Positions 36,215 to 44,927 of a DNA stretch of 64,000 bases are shown one piece after another. Origin of the DNA: Pelagicoccus sp. SDUM812002. GTDB taxonomy: Bacteria > Verrucomicrobiota > Verrucomicrobiia > Opitutales > Opitutaceae. The notes under the pieces are model-generated. The model searched no databases, had not been told where the DNA came from, and worked only from the letters and a program-made list of their open reading frames with translations. Location of the stretch: positions 186,001 through 250,000 of the forward strand of contig NZ_JARXHX010000003.1 of the NCBI RefSeq assembly GCF_031127835.1, in the 5' to 3' direction. Both the position numbers and the translations under genes were made by a program. Numbering within the stretch: the first letter of the stretch is position 1; the number at the start of each line of letters is the position of its first letter.

Positions 36215-36831
36215 CCGTTAACTTCAGGACAAGGCCCCTTTCGCTCACGGCCATAATCGAGTCCGCAAAGACTGATCTGCGCGTGCCGAATCGCATCAAG
36301 CGAGCCCAGCTATTTTTGAATACATCCGAGATCACCATCCCTACCAATCCCCATGCTTAAAGGTCTCGTAAGCCTCCTCTCATCCAAAAAATCGCGGGAA
36401 TTAGCGATTAACACGGATCTTTTCCGCCAGATAGTTGACAAAGACATGCTATTCCTACAAGTGAAGGAATTAAGAGTGCGCTAAAGACTTGCAGAAACCC
36501 CGAGGCATCGCCTTTTTCTTCAACTTTCGTACCACCCAAATCCCCTTAAGTAACCCGCAAAACGTTTGATTCTAGAAACCACCACCCCTGAAAAACCCGT
36601 CCGGATCCCCTCGGGAAACGACATCGCTGGAGAAAGCGTTACCTCAGCTCTCTAGAACGCGACCGTGTTACGACCCAAACCCCTTACGCCCGTTTTTATC
36701 CTCTCCCCAGACCGAGTGTCGTTCTCTCCTGCACAAGAAGCAGCTTCACTCGGGCACAACCCACAATCTAAAGTTTCAAGACTAAGACTAATAGCTATAG
36801 AAAATCCTTACGACTAAACGTAGACCGTACT
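36215..36831. other. Long leader region ahead of the ExbB/ExbD operon
   Basis: About 620 bases between the RidA gene and the DUF3450-like gene. It contains one 43-codon frame (listed separately), several C-rich runs, and no convincing terminator or tRNA. The promoter of the downstream five-gene operon is presumably in the last 150 bases, where the sequence becomes AT-rich, but I cannot place -35 and -10 boxes with confidence. Confidence 0.45.
36353..36484 (+). CDS. Possible small protein, 43 residues
   Basis: ATG at 36353 to TAA at 36484, encoding MLKGLVSLLSSKK, a polar middle, and a basic end. No ribosome site is obvious and no family is recognised. It may be chance; it is listed because it is the only plausible frame in a 620-base gap. 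Confidence 0.2.
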   Translation: MLKGLVSLLSSKKSRELAINTDLFRQIVDKDMLFLQVKELRVR

Positions 36832-37608
36832 ATGACTAAGAACAAAGTAGTAATGTTAATCGCCGCAGGTATCGCACTTGCAGGCCCAGCGGCGCTCAGC
36901 GCAGCCCCAGAACTCGCAGAAACGCGCTCAACCCTGAAAGAATGGGTTGAACTGAAGAAAATCGTTTCCGAGGAGAAGAATAAGTGGGTCGTTGAGAAGC
37001 AATCTCTCAACGAGTCAATTAATCTCCTGAAGGACGAGATGAAGAAGATCGAAGAAGCGATCGTCGAATACGAAGCAGAGGCAAGCGACGCCGACAAGGT
37101 TCGCGAAGACCTCACGAAAGAAGAGGCTGAACTCAAGGCAGCCTCCGCTATCGTCAAGAATTCGATCGTAGACCTCGAAGCTGAAACGCTAGACATCGTT
37201 TCCTACCTGCCAACTACCCTGCAGGACAGGGTTTCGATCCTCACTCAGCGTATCCCGAAGTCTAAGCGCGAAATGGAAGCCTCCACGTTGTCCGCCCGCG
37301 TCATGAACGTCATCGCTATCCTATCGGAAGTGGAAAAATTCAACAGCCAGCTCACCGTCGTGAACGAAATTCGCGAGATCAAGGGCGAACGCGTGCGTGT
37401 TGATACTCTCTACATCGGCTTGGCCGTTGCGTACTACGTAGACGGAACTCGCAGCGAAGCGGGCTACATGATTCCAGCAAAGGACGATTGGAAGCGCTTC
37501 GAAGACAACACTCTCGCAGAAGACATCGCAGATGCGGTCGCCATGCAAAAGCGCGAAGCAACAGTACGCTTCGTCGACCTTCCCATCTCCATCACGGAAG
37601 TCGAATAA
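36832..37608 (+). CDS. DUF3450-like periplasmic coiled-coil protein of an ExbB/ExbD operon
   Basis: 258 residues. A signal peptide (MTKNKVVMLIAAGIALAGPAALSAAP) is followed by a long helical coiled-coil region (about 30-115: TLKEWVELKKIVSEEKNKW, IKKIEEAIVEYEAE-like heptads). A C-terminal part with LYIGLAVAYYVDGTRSEAGYMIPAKDDWKRFED resembles the C-terminal half of DUF3450 proteins. In gamma-proteobacteria, DUF3450 genes head operons coding TtpC-like ExbB, ExbB2, ExbD2, TonB2 and a TPR protein; the same order minus TonB is found here. It probably works in the periplasm with the extended ExbB. Exact function unknown. Confidence 0.8.
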   Translation: MTKNKVVMLIAAGIALAGPAALSAAPELAETRSTLKEWVELKKIVSEEKNKWVVEKQSLNESINLLKDEMKKIEEAIVEYEAEASDADKVREDLTKEEAELKAASAIVKNSIVDLEAETLDIVSYLPTTLQDRVSILTQRIPKSKREMEASTLSARVMNVIAILSEVEKFNSQLTVVNEIREIKGERVRVDTLYIGLAVAYYVDGTRSEAGYMIPAKDDWKRFEDNTLAEDIADAVAMQKREATVRFVDLPISITEVE

Positions 37609-37647
37609 GCTCGTACTCGAAACCACTTCAAAAGGATCAATTTTTAG

Positions 37648-39045
37648 ATGAAGACTTTGAAATTCACAACAATCGCAGTGGCCGCCCTCATCGCAGCCGG
37701 TACAGCGAACGCACAGAAGACATTCGCTCAGGTCACAGCCGAAGCGAAAGCCGACCTAATTGCAGCAGAAGCTGAACTCTCAGCTCTCCGCGAAACCATC
37801 GCCACAGAGAAGATACCACTCTCCAACGAGTTGACTCGTCTCGAGAGCGAAGTACTCGAAGCTCGTAAAGAACGCGACGAGAAGAAGTCCGTCCGCGACA
37901 ATCGCGACCTTTCCCTCAGCGATCTCCGCAATAAAGTTAAGTTGCACAGCGACCAGAATGTCTACCTCCGCAACACGATGGCTGCTTACGTCAAGCAGTT
38001 CTCCACTCGCATCCACGCCGCGGAACTTCAGGAATACAAGGAAATCGCTGACGAAGCAGAACACCTCGCGGAAAACGAAAGCGCTAGCGACTCCGAGAAA
38101 TTCACCGCTCAGCTCGAGGTCGTAAATGCCTCACTCGAGCGCATCCGCAACATCATGGGTGGTACCACCATCGAGGGTGACGCTCTTGGGAAGAACGGCG
38201 TTCAAGTCAGCGGCACCTTCGTACTCGCAGGTCCTTTCGCCTACTTCGGCGACGGTGGCGAAAACGTAGGCTTCGCAGAGGGTGACCACACCAACATCGG
38301 CTACCCGCTAGTCGTCAACCGTGGCGTTCCCGAGGATGTGATCGCGACCATCGCAAACCTCACTGCCAATAAGTCAGGCATGCTCCCAGTTGACCCGACC
38401 GAAGGCGATGCGCTCAAGCTCGCTCTGGTAGATGAAACCCTCATCGAGCACATCAAAAAGGGTGGCGTAGTTATGATCCCACTACTCGGCATGTTCTTTG
38501 TAGCGATTCTATTATCCGTTCTCAAGTTCTTCGAGATCAAGTCTGTCAAGAGCCCGAAAGCAGGCACGCTTCAGCGTATCCTCGACAGCCTCAACTCCGG
38601 CAACAAGCAGCAAGCTCTTGAAGCGGCTAACTCTGTTGACGGTCCTTTCGGTGATCTTCTCGTCGCTGGCGTCGAACACGCTGACCAGGACAAAGAACTT
38701 CTTGAAGAAGTTCTCTACGAACGCCTTCTCGCTGCTCAGCCGAAGCTTGAACGCTTCATTGCCTTCATCGCCCTCACTGCAGCAGCCTCGCCGCTCCTCG
38801 GCCTTCTGGGTACGGTTACAGGTATGATCGACACGTTCAAGGCGATCACGGTATTCGGTACTGGCGATCCAGCTACCCTTTCGACCGGTATCTCCGTGGC
38901 TCTTATTACCACCGAGTATGGTCTGATCGTCGCGATCCCATGTCTTCTTTGCCAAGCGCTGCTCACACGCATCGCCAAGGGCAAACTCGGAGAAATGGAA
39001 CAAGCTTCCGTGGCCTTCGTAAACGGTCTCAACAGCCAGAGGTAG
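37648..39045 (+). CDS. MotA/TolQ/ExbB proton channel protein with periplasmic extension (TtpC-like)
   Basis: 465 residues, twice the size of ordinary ExbB. A signal peptide (MKTLKFTTIAVAALIAAGTANA) leads into a coiled-coil domain (about 25-175) and a small beta-rich part. The membrane channel domain follows: GGVVMIPLLGMFFVAILLSVLKFFEI (about 272-297), AFIALTAAASPLLGLLGTVTGMIDTF (about 374-399, with the GLLGTVxGM signature) and ALITTEYGLIVAIPCLLCQAL (about 420-440). The extension matches TtpC-type proteins of TonB2 systems. The gene has an AGGA ribosome site. It should assemble with the two ExbD proteins encoded next to form a proton-driven motor acting on the outer membrane. Confidence 0.9.
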   Translation: MKTLKFTTIAVAALIAAGTANAQKTFAQVTAEAKADLIAAEAELSALRETIATEKIPLSNELTRLESEVLEARKERDEKKSVRDNRDLSLSDLRNKVKLHSDQNVYLRNTMAAYVKQFSTRIHAAELQEYKEIADEAEHLAENESASDSEKFTAQLEVVNASLERIRNIMGGTTIEGDALGKNGVQVSGTFVLAGPFAYFGDGGENVGFAEGDHTNIGYPLVVNRGVPEDVIATIANLTANKSGMLPVDPTEGDALKLALVDETLIEHIKKGGVVMIPLLGMFFVAILLSVLKFFEIKSVKSPKAGTLQRILDSLNSGNKQQALEAANSVDGPFGDLLVAGVEHADQDKELLEEVLYERLLAAQPKLERFIAFIALTAAASPLLGLLGTVTGMIDTFKAITVFGTGDPATLSTGISVALITTEYGLIVAIPCLLCQALLTRIAKGKLGEMEQASVAFVNGLNSQR

Positions 39046-39137
39046 AAGATCAATCTGACCTGAGTTCATTTTCTGGCGGTTCGCCCGTCGCGATCGCCTA
39101 GAAACACCAGGAATCAACCAGAAGGAATTAAACGACC

Positions 39138-39545
39138 ATGATGAAAAATAAGAGAGCCCGTTCTGCGGGTGAAGCAGCTGATGATATCAACATCTCCCCG
39201 CTGATCGATATGGTGTTCATTCTTCTGATCTTCTTCATAGTAACTACTGTTTTCGTAAAAGAGCCAGGCGTGGATATCGAAAAGCCAAGCGCCATCAACT
39301 CCCTCGACCTGCCGAAGAACGTAATTCTGATCGCCGTAACGGACCAGAACAACATCTTCTACGGCGGTAGAGACTACGGGCTCGGAGGCATTCGCTCCCA
39401 AGTTCGCAGAGTTCTCGCAGGCAACGAAGAATTCCCAGTAATTATCCAAGCGGATCAGAACGCAAACGCCGGGACGGTTGTCCGTCTCGTGGACGAGTGT
39501 AAGCTGGCCAAGGCCCGCCGCATCTACGTTTCAACAGTGAAATAG
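39138..39545 (+). CDS. ExbD/TolR family protein (first copy)
   Basis: 135 residues. After a basic, short cytoplasmic start comes ADDINISPLIDMVFILLIFF, the single membrane helix with the proton-accepting Asp of the family (LIDMVF). A periplasmic domain follows (NVILIAVTDQNNIFYGGRDY, FPVIIQADQNANAGTVVRLVDECKLA) of the usual TolR/ExbD fold. It has a good AGGA ribosome site. It lies 92 bases after the ExbB gene and 12 before a second copy. Confidence 0.92.
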   Translation: MMKNKRARSAGEAADDINISPLIDMVFILLIFFIVTTVFVKEPGVDIEKPSAINSLDLPKNVILIAVTDQNNIFYGGRDYGLGGIRSQVRRVLAGNEEFPVIIQADQNANAGTVVRLVDECKLAKARRIYVSTVK

Positions 39546-39557
39546 ACCGGAAGAGAA

Positions 39558-39968
39558 ATGAGAAACCGCAGAAACTTAAACTCGGGCGACGATACAACGG
39601 ACATCAACATTTCCCCGTTGATCGACATGGTATTCATTCTCCTGATCTTCTTTATCGTCACGACGGTGTTTGTTGACGAGTCTGGTCTGGCCGCTAACAC
39701 GCCAGACCCGACCAGCAATCCCCAAAATGACGAAGATAAGGAGCTCGTGAGCTTCCTCGTTCGCGCCAATGGCGAGGTTATTTACAAAGACCGAGACGTG
39801 GGACTGGGAGCCGTTCGCGGCATCGTCCAGCCCGCGATGCGCCAAGATGAACACCCGATCACGGTAAACGTGGAGCCCAACGCCCCCATGTACCTCGTCG
39901 TCGCAGTGATGGACGAAGCTGAATCCGGCGGAGCCCCACAGGTGACCATGAAAGCCGTATCCGAATAA
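39558..39968 (+). CDS. ExbD/TolR family protein (second copy)
   Basis: 136 residues. The membrane part (TDINISPLIDMVFILLIFF and the following six residues) is nearly identical to that of the preceding gene, including the proton-accepting Asp, whereas the periplasmic domains are clearly different (KELVSFLVRANGEVIYKDRDVGLGAVRG, HPITVNVEPNAPMYLVVAVMDEAESGG). The pair looks like a duplication with divergence of the periplasmic half, or a heteromeric channel. Confidence 0.92.
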   Translation: MRNRRNLNSGDDTTDINISPLIDMVFILLIFFIVTTVFVDESGLAANTPDPTSNPQNDEDKELVSFLVRANGEVIYKDRDVGLGAVRGIVQPAMRQDEHPITVNVEPNAPMYLVVAVMDEAESGGAPQVTMKAVSE

Positions 39969-40003
39969 AACCAACCATCAATATTTAAAGAAAAGCAGTT
40001 AAA

Positions 40004-41401
40004 ATGATTAGCAGCAAAACAATCAAAATAGCCGCCACAGGCATTCTCTGCCTGGCCGGCGCAGCGTCGCTGTCAGCGCAGTTCAAGACAGACGCAGAGT
40101 TCTGGAACCAACCCCACATCGCAAAAAGCTTCGCGGCTTCTTACGGTGTGCTAGCCAAGACAGAACCTGACCTCGAAGAAGAGGAACAAGTAATCGTAAA
40201 GCAGGTGCTGACTCTTCTCCAAGAAAATGGAGACAAGGATATGGCACTGAGCACTATCCTCAACGCACTTTCAGCCGATCCAGAAGCAACCGCAGCTTTC
40301 GACTTCATCGCAGCCAACTTCTACGCTGAGAAAGGCGACCTGAAGAACGCGATCAAGTACTACGACAGCGCCGCCAAGAAGCATCCTAGCTTCCTTCGCG
40401 CAGTTCGCAACGGAGCGATCATGAAGGTAAAGGAAGGCCGATACGAAGCCGCCTTAAAGGACTTTACTAAAGCGATTGAACTAGGAGCTAAGGACACCAC
40501 CACTATGGGTCTACTTGGACTTTGCTACGTCAACACCGGCAAATATTTCTCCGCAGAAACAGCTTACCGTGAAGCAATCGTCCTGGATCCAAACGTCAAG
40601 GATTGGCAGGTCGGACTCGCAAAGTCACTTCTCCAGCAGCGTAAATACGAGGAAGGTATCGCGGTGCTCGAGCAGATCCTAATCGATGATCCGGAAAACG
40701 ATATCCTCTGGTCAAGCGCGGCAAATGCGTACCTCGGACTTGAAGACGCAGAAACCGCTGTCGCCATCCAGGAAATCGTCGATCGCCTCGGTAAGTCGAC
40801 ACCTGAGTCGCTCATCTTCATGGGCAACATCTACATGTCGCGGAGTCTCAACGATCTCGCCCTCACCTACTTCCAGCGTGCAATCCAAAAGGACCCTGAG
40901 CAGGACCCAGACGTTTACGTATCGGTCGCGGAAACGATGACCGCTCGCGGTACCTACGATCAAGCGGTCCAGGTTATCTCCGACATCGAATCCAGTTTCG
41001 CGGATAAGTTGTCCGACGACAACAAGCTCTCGATCCTACGACTCGAAGCCCAGATCGGGCTTGCTACCGGCGGCGGCGAGAAGGTTATCCCCACACTCGA
41101 AGAACTCATCGAACGCGACCCGATGGACGGCCAAGCCCTCCTTCTGCTCGCAGAGTTCAACTCAGGCAAGGGAACTACCGATGGCTACTCACGTGCTGAC
41201 CTCTACTTCGAGCGCGCCACCAAGGTTCGTGAATGGGAAACGCGGGCTCTCATCTCTTGGGCACGTTCCTTCGTATCTCGCGAACGTTTCGGCAAGGCGA
41301 TCCCGTTGCTCGAGCGCGTACAGGTCATCGATCCACAGGACCACATCGGTCGCTACCTCGACCAAGTCCGCAAGGTCTACATCGCGTCTCAAGGCCTCTA
41401 G
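40004..41401 (+). CDS. Periplasmic TPR-repeat protein of the ExbB/ExbD operon
   Basis: 465 residues. A signal peptide (ending near SLSAQFKTDAEF) is followed by TPR repeats through most of the length: AAFDFIAANFYAEKGDLKNAIKYYDSAAKKHP, LRAVRNGAIMKVKEGRYEAALKDFTKAIELG, TMGLLGLCYVNTGKYFSAETAYREAIVLDP, and several further ones up to VREWETRALISWARSFVSRERFGKAIPLLERVQVIDP. Such a protein is the usual last gene of TonB2/TtpC-type operons and probably acts as a periplasmic scaffold. Co-transcribed with the ExbD genes (35-base gap). A strong terminator follows. Confidence 0.88.
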   Translation: MISSKTIKIAATGILCLAGAASLSAQFKTDAEFWNQPHIAKSFAASYGVLAKTEPDLEEEEQVIVKQVLTLLQENGDKDMALSTILNALSADPEATAAFDFIAANFYAEKGDLKNAIKYYDSAAKKHPSFLRAVRNGAIMKVKEGRYEAALKDFTKAIELGAKDTTTMGLLGLCYVNTGKYFSAETAYREAIVLDPNVKDWQVGLAKSLLQQRKYEEGIAVLEQILIDDPENDILWSSAANAYLGLEDAETAVAIQEIVDRLGKSTPESLIFMGNIYMSRSLNDLALTYFQRAIQKDPEQDPDVYVSVAETMTARGTYDQAVQVISDIESSFADKLSDDNKLSILRLEAQIGLATGGGEKVIPTLEELIERDPMDGQALLLLAEFNSGKGTTDGYSRADLYFERATKVREWETRALISWARSFVSRERFGKAIPLLERVQVIDPQDHIGRYLDQVRKVYIASQGL

Positions 41402-41438
41402 GTCTCGATTATTACAATTTGTTCTTAGTCAAAATTTC

Positions 41439-41465
41439 AGCGGAGGCTTCGGCCTCCGCTTTTTT
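41439..41465 (+). terminator. Rho-independent terminator of the ExbB/ExbD operon
   Basis: Nine-base stem AGCGGAGGC / GCCTCCGCT closed by the very stable TTCG tetraloop, followed by six T. It lies 37 bases after the TPR gene. On the other strand the stem may also serve convergent uvrB, but the T-run there is poorer. Confidence 0.92.
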
Positions 41466-41525
41466 GTGAACTGATTTCTGGAGCGAGAATTTCCACCTAG
41501 TCCGCCGCAGTCGGTTCAATCCCCC

Positions 41526-43529
41526 TTAGCGACGCCTTTTGCGACCGTATCCAGATTTAGATGACTGTGTCGTAGCTCCTCCCGATTTCAAGGAGTCAAT
41601 CTGGTCTCTCAGCAAGGCCGCCTTTTCGAACTCAAGTTTCGCAGCAGCCTCATCCATTTCGATCGTTAACTCGTCAATGACAGCTTGCACGTCGTCGTCT
41701 TCACCGACCATAGACATCACTGCAGCTTCTTCTTCCTGAAGTTCACGCAAGCTCTCCTGATCTCCGCGGTTAACACTTTTTGGCACAATTCCATGGGCCT
41801 GGTTATACTCAATTTGCTTGGACCGACGGTAATCAGTCGTTTCCATCGTCCGGCGTATCGAATCTGTAATGACGTCAGCGTAGAAGATAACGCGTCCTTT
41901 CTCGTGTCTAGCCGCTCTGCCAGCAGTTTGCACCAAGCTGGTCTCACTACGGAGAAAGCCTTCCTTGTCTGCATCGAGAATAGCCACGAGAGCGACTTCA
42001 GGCAGGTCCAATCCCTCTCGTAAAAGGTTGATACCAACCAAAACGTCGAATCGGCCTGCCCTCAGCCGTCGTAATATTTCAACTCGCTCTAGAGCGTCGA
42101 TATCGGAGTGTAAGTACTCAACACTGATACTTTTCTCACGGAGGTAAGCGGTGATGTCTTCGCTCAAACGCTTGGTCAATGTAGTAACAAGAACGCGTTC
42201 TCCTGCTTCGATCGCTTTTCGAATCTCGGCAACCAAATCCTCAACCTGTCCCTTCGTAGAGCGAATTGTGATGACTGGATCAAGCAGTCCCGTCGGACGG
42301 ATGACTTGCTCCGCGATGACCTCGCTTTTTTCCTTCTCAAACTTCGCCGGTGTCGCAGTCACATAAATAGTCTGCCCAGTAACTTCCATGAACTCCTGGA
42401 AATTCATTGGCCGATTCTCGAGGGCCGAGGGCAGACGGAATCCATGCTCGACCAGAGTCGTCTTGCGCGAACGGTCCCCCGCATACATAGCACCAACTTG
42501 AGGTATCGTTACATGGCTTTCGTCAACGAAGGTCAGAAAATCCTTCTGGAAAAAGTCGATTAGACAAAAGGGTCGTTCCCCCGCCCTTCGCCCTGACAGG
42601 TGCATGGAGTAATTTTCGATTCCGTTACAAAATCCGACCTCTTGCATCATTTCCAAGTCGTAGTTGGTGCGCATGGAAATTCGCTGCGCTTCGAGCAACT
42701 GTCCTTTTGATTCGAAATCCGCTACTCTCTCCTTGAGCTCGGACTTTATCACATCCACTGCACGCTCCATCTTCTCCTTCGTCGTAACGAACTGGTTTGC
42801 TGGATACAGATCGAAACGGTCCAGCTCCTGGATTACGTTTCCAGTTAGCGGGTCAAATTCCGAGATTCGCTCAACCTCATCTCCCCAAAATTCAACCCGT
42901 AATCCCTTCTCTAAATAGGCGGGCATCACGTCCACCACATCGCCTCGAACTCGGAATCGGCCTCGCTCTAGGTTGATATCATTTCGCTCGTACAAAATCT
43001 CCACCAAGCCATTGAGCATGTTGTCGCGGCCATATTCGTCTCCAACGCGCAGAGGAATCATCAATTCCTTAAAATCGTCCGGCGAGCCCAGTCCGTAGAT
43101 ACAAGATACACTGGCGATCACGATTACGTCGCGGCGACTTATCAGGCTGCTCGTAGTTGATATGCGAAGACGATCAATTTCATCATTAATAGATGAGTCC
43201 TTCTCTATGTAAGTATCCGAAGAGGGAACGTAAGCCTCGGGCTGGTAGTAATCGTAGTAGCTAACGAAATACTCGACCGCATTTTCTGGAAAGAAGCGCT
43301 TGAACTCCGAGTACAGCTGAGCCGCCAACGTCTTGTTGTGAGAAATAATCAACGCTGGCCGATCCAAGTCAGCGATCAGGTTCGCCATGGAAAAGGTCTT
43401 CCCGGATCCGGTCACCCCCAAGAGCGTCTGGTACTTGTTGCCGGCACGCAGCGAACTTAGCAACGCATCGATAGCCGCAGGCTGGTCTCCCGTCGGCTTG
43501 TAGTCTGAATTGAGCTTAAACAACCCCAT
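41526..43529 (-). CDS. uvrB: UvrABC system protein B
   Basis: 667 residues. GVTGSGKTFSMANLI is Walker A (38-45). YYDYYQPEAYVPSSDTYIEKD is the beta-hairpin that inserts into DNA, and VIVIASVSCIYGLG follows. FVDESHVTIPQVGAMY is the helicase motif II, and LREGLDLPEVALVAILDADKEGFLRS and QTAGRAARHEKG are motifs V and VI. A C-terminal UVR domain (LTIEMDEAAAKLEFEKAALLRDQI) binds UvrC. It checks damage and loads the nuclease in nucleotide excision repair. It lies 23 bases downstream of the symporter gene. Confidence 0.98.
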   Translation of the reverse strand: MGLFKLNSDYKPTGDQPAAIDALLSSLRAGNKYQTLLGVTGSGKTFSMANLIADLDRPALIISHNKTLAAQLYSEFKRFFPENAVEYFVSYYDYYQPEAYVPSSDTYIEKDSSINDEIDRLRISTTSSLISRRDVIVIASVSCIYGLGSPDDFKELMIPLRVGDEYGRDNMLNGLVEILYERNDINLERGRFRVRGDVVDVMPAYLEKGLRVEFWGDEVERISEFDPLTGNVIQELDRFDLYPANQFVTTKEKMERAVDVIKSELKERVADFESKGQLLEAQRISMRTNYDLEMMQEVGFCNGIENYSMHLSGRRAGERPFCLIDFFQKDFLTFVDESHVTIPQVGAMYAGDRSRKTTLVEHGFRLPSALENRPMNFQEFMEVTGQTIYVTATPAKFEKEKSEVIAEQVIRPTGLLDPVITIRSTKGQVEDLVAEIRKAIEAGERVLVTTLTKRLSEDITAYLREKSISVEYLHSDIDALERVEILRRLRAGRFDVLVGINLLREGLDLPEVALVAILDADKEGFLRSETSLVQTAGRAARHEKGRVIFYADVITDSIRRTMETTDYRRSKQIEYNQAHGIVPKSVNRGDQESLRELQEEEAAVMSMVGEDDDVQAVIDELTIEMDEAAAKLEFEKAALLRDQIDSLKSGGATTQSSKSGYGRKRRR

Positions 43530-43552
43530 CGCAGCGTCAACGAATCCGTTGA

Positions 43553-44824
43553 TCAGGAAACTGCATCTGGATCTGAATTGAAGCGATCCTCATCGAGCTG
43601 ACCTTCGCTCTTTGCGACAATGCAAGTGACCGCCGCGTCGCCCGTCACATTCACCGCAGTTCGTAGCATGTCGAGCAAACGATCTATCCCTACAATCAAG
43701 CTAATTTTTTCCACAGGTAAGCCGACCTGATTCAAAACCATGGCCAGCATGATAAGACCAACTCCAGGGACGCCGGCCGTGCCAATGGATGCCAGAGTGG
43801 CAGTGACGACAACCATCAGTATTTGACTCAAGCTGAGATCAATTCCCGACAACTGAGCAATAAACACGGTTGCGACTCCCTGCATGATTGCAGTGCCATC
43901 CATATTGATCGTCGCTCCAAGAGGGATTGTAAACGAAGCGGTTGAGTTATTAACGCCGAGCTTCTTCTCCGCTGTTTCGAGAGTTACGGGCAAAGTCGCG
44001 TTGCTACTTGCAGTGCTGAAAGCGAAAATTTGAACCTTATAGAAATTCTTGAGGAACTGAATCGGATTCAGACCGCTCATGACTTTCAAAAGTACCGGGT
44101 ATACAACTACAGCGTGGATTAGGAGAGCAAGGATCACCAAAAGAAAGTACTTCCCTAATTCAATAATGGCGGCAAAGCCCTGGTCCGCAAAAACAATGGT
44201 AATCTTTGCGAAAACGCCGAACGGGGCGATCAACATTAGCACCAATACAAGGTTAAGGATGATTTCGTTTAGATCCGAAAAGAAGTTCAAGACCCGTTGT
44301 CCTGATTTTCCGGATACTACCATTGCAAGACCGAACAAAATCGCAAACACGATGATTTGCAGCATATTTCCCTCCGCCATCGCACTCACCGGATTTGTGG
44401 GGAACATATCCGTGATCACTTGCCAAATCCTCGGCGCTTCCGTAGCCACATAGTCTTCCGTGCCAGTTGGATTTACACCGATACCTGGTTTGAAAACGAA
44501 AGCTAGGAGCATCGCGATGGTTATCGCTATGCAAGTGGTCACCATGTACAAGCCAACCGTCTTTAGCCCGATCTTGCCCAGTTTTCTTACGTCATCCATC
44601 GCTGCGGTTCCACAGACTAGAGAGACGAAGACTAAAGGTACAACAAGCAGCTTTAGGGACCGGATAAAGATATCACCCACCACCCCGAGAGCTCCGTTGA
44701 GAATCTGATCCCTCATAAATGCGTTCTCCTGCAAGCCGAAGAAGTTCAAGGCAATGCCAAAGACCAGGCCTATGACCATCGCGACCAGAATGTTTCGAGT
44801 GAGTTTTGAATTTGAAATTTTCAT
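43553..44824 (-). CDS. Dicarboxylate/amino acid:cation symporter (DAACS family)
   Basis: 423 residues from the ATG at 44824 (MKISNSKLTRNILVAMVIGLVFG); 21 upstream codons are open but not family-like. About eight membrane segments with the two re-entrant hairpins of the glutamate transporter fold are visible: FAFSTASSNATLPVTLETAEKKLGV (serine-rich HP1), FTIPLGATINMDGTAIMQG (TM7 with the NMDGT cation site), and ASIGTAGVPGVGLIMLAMVL (HP2). It imports glutamate, aspartate or C4-dicarboxylates with Na+ or H+. The exact substrate cannot be read. Confidence 0.93.
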   Translation of the reverse strand: MKISNSKLTRNILVAMVIGLVFGIALNFFGLQENAFMRDQILNGALGVVGDIFIRSLKLLVVPLVFVSLVCGTAAMDDVRKLGKIGLKTVGLYMVTTCIAITIAMLLAFVFKPGIGVNPTGTEDYVATEAPRIWQVITDMFPTNPVSAMAEGNMLQIIVFAILFGLAMVVSGKSGQRVLNFFSDLNEIILNLVLVLMLIAPFGVFAKITIVFADQGFAAIIELGKYFLLVILALLIHAVVVYPVLLKVMSGLNPIQFLKNFYKVQIFAFSTASSNATLPVTLETAEKKLGVNNSTASFTIPLGATINMDGTAIMQGVATVFIAQLSGIDLSLSQILMVVVTATLASIGTAGVPGVGLIMLAMVLNQVGLPVEKISLIVGIDRLLDMLRTAVNVTGDAAVTCIVAKSEGQLDEDRFNSDPDAVS

Positions 44825-44927
44825 TGGCAAACAGGGTGAAGAAATGGCGGAGCGTAAAGCTGCTACAATGAAGCGGCAACACACCACCGCTTCAAAGCAA
44901 TTAAGCTGTCCCCAGCTATTAGTGCGC

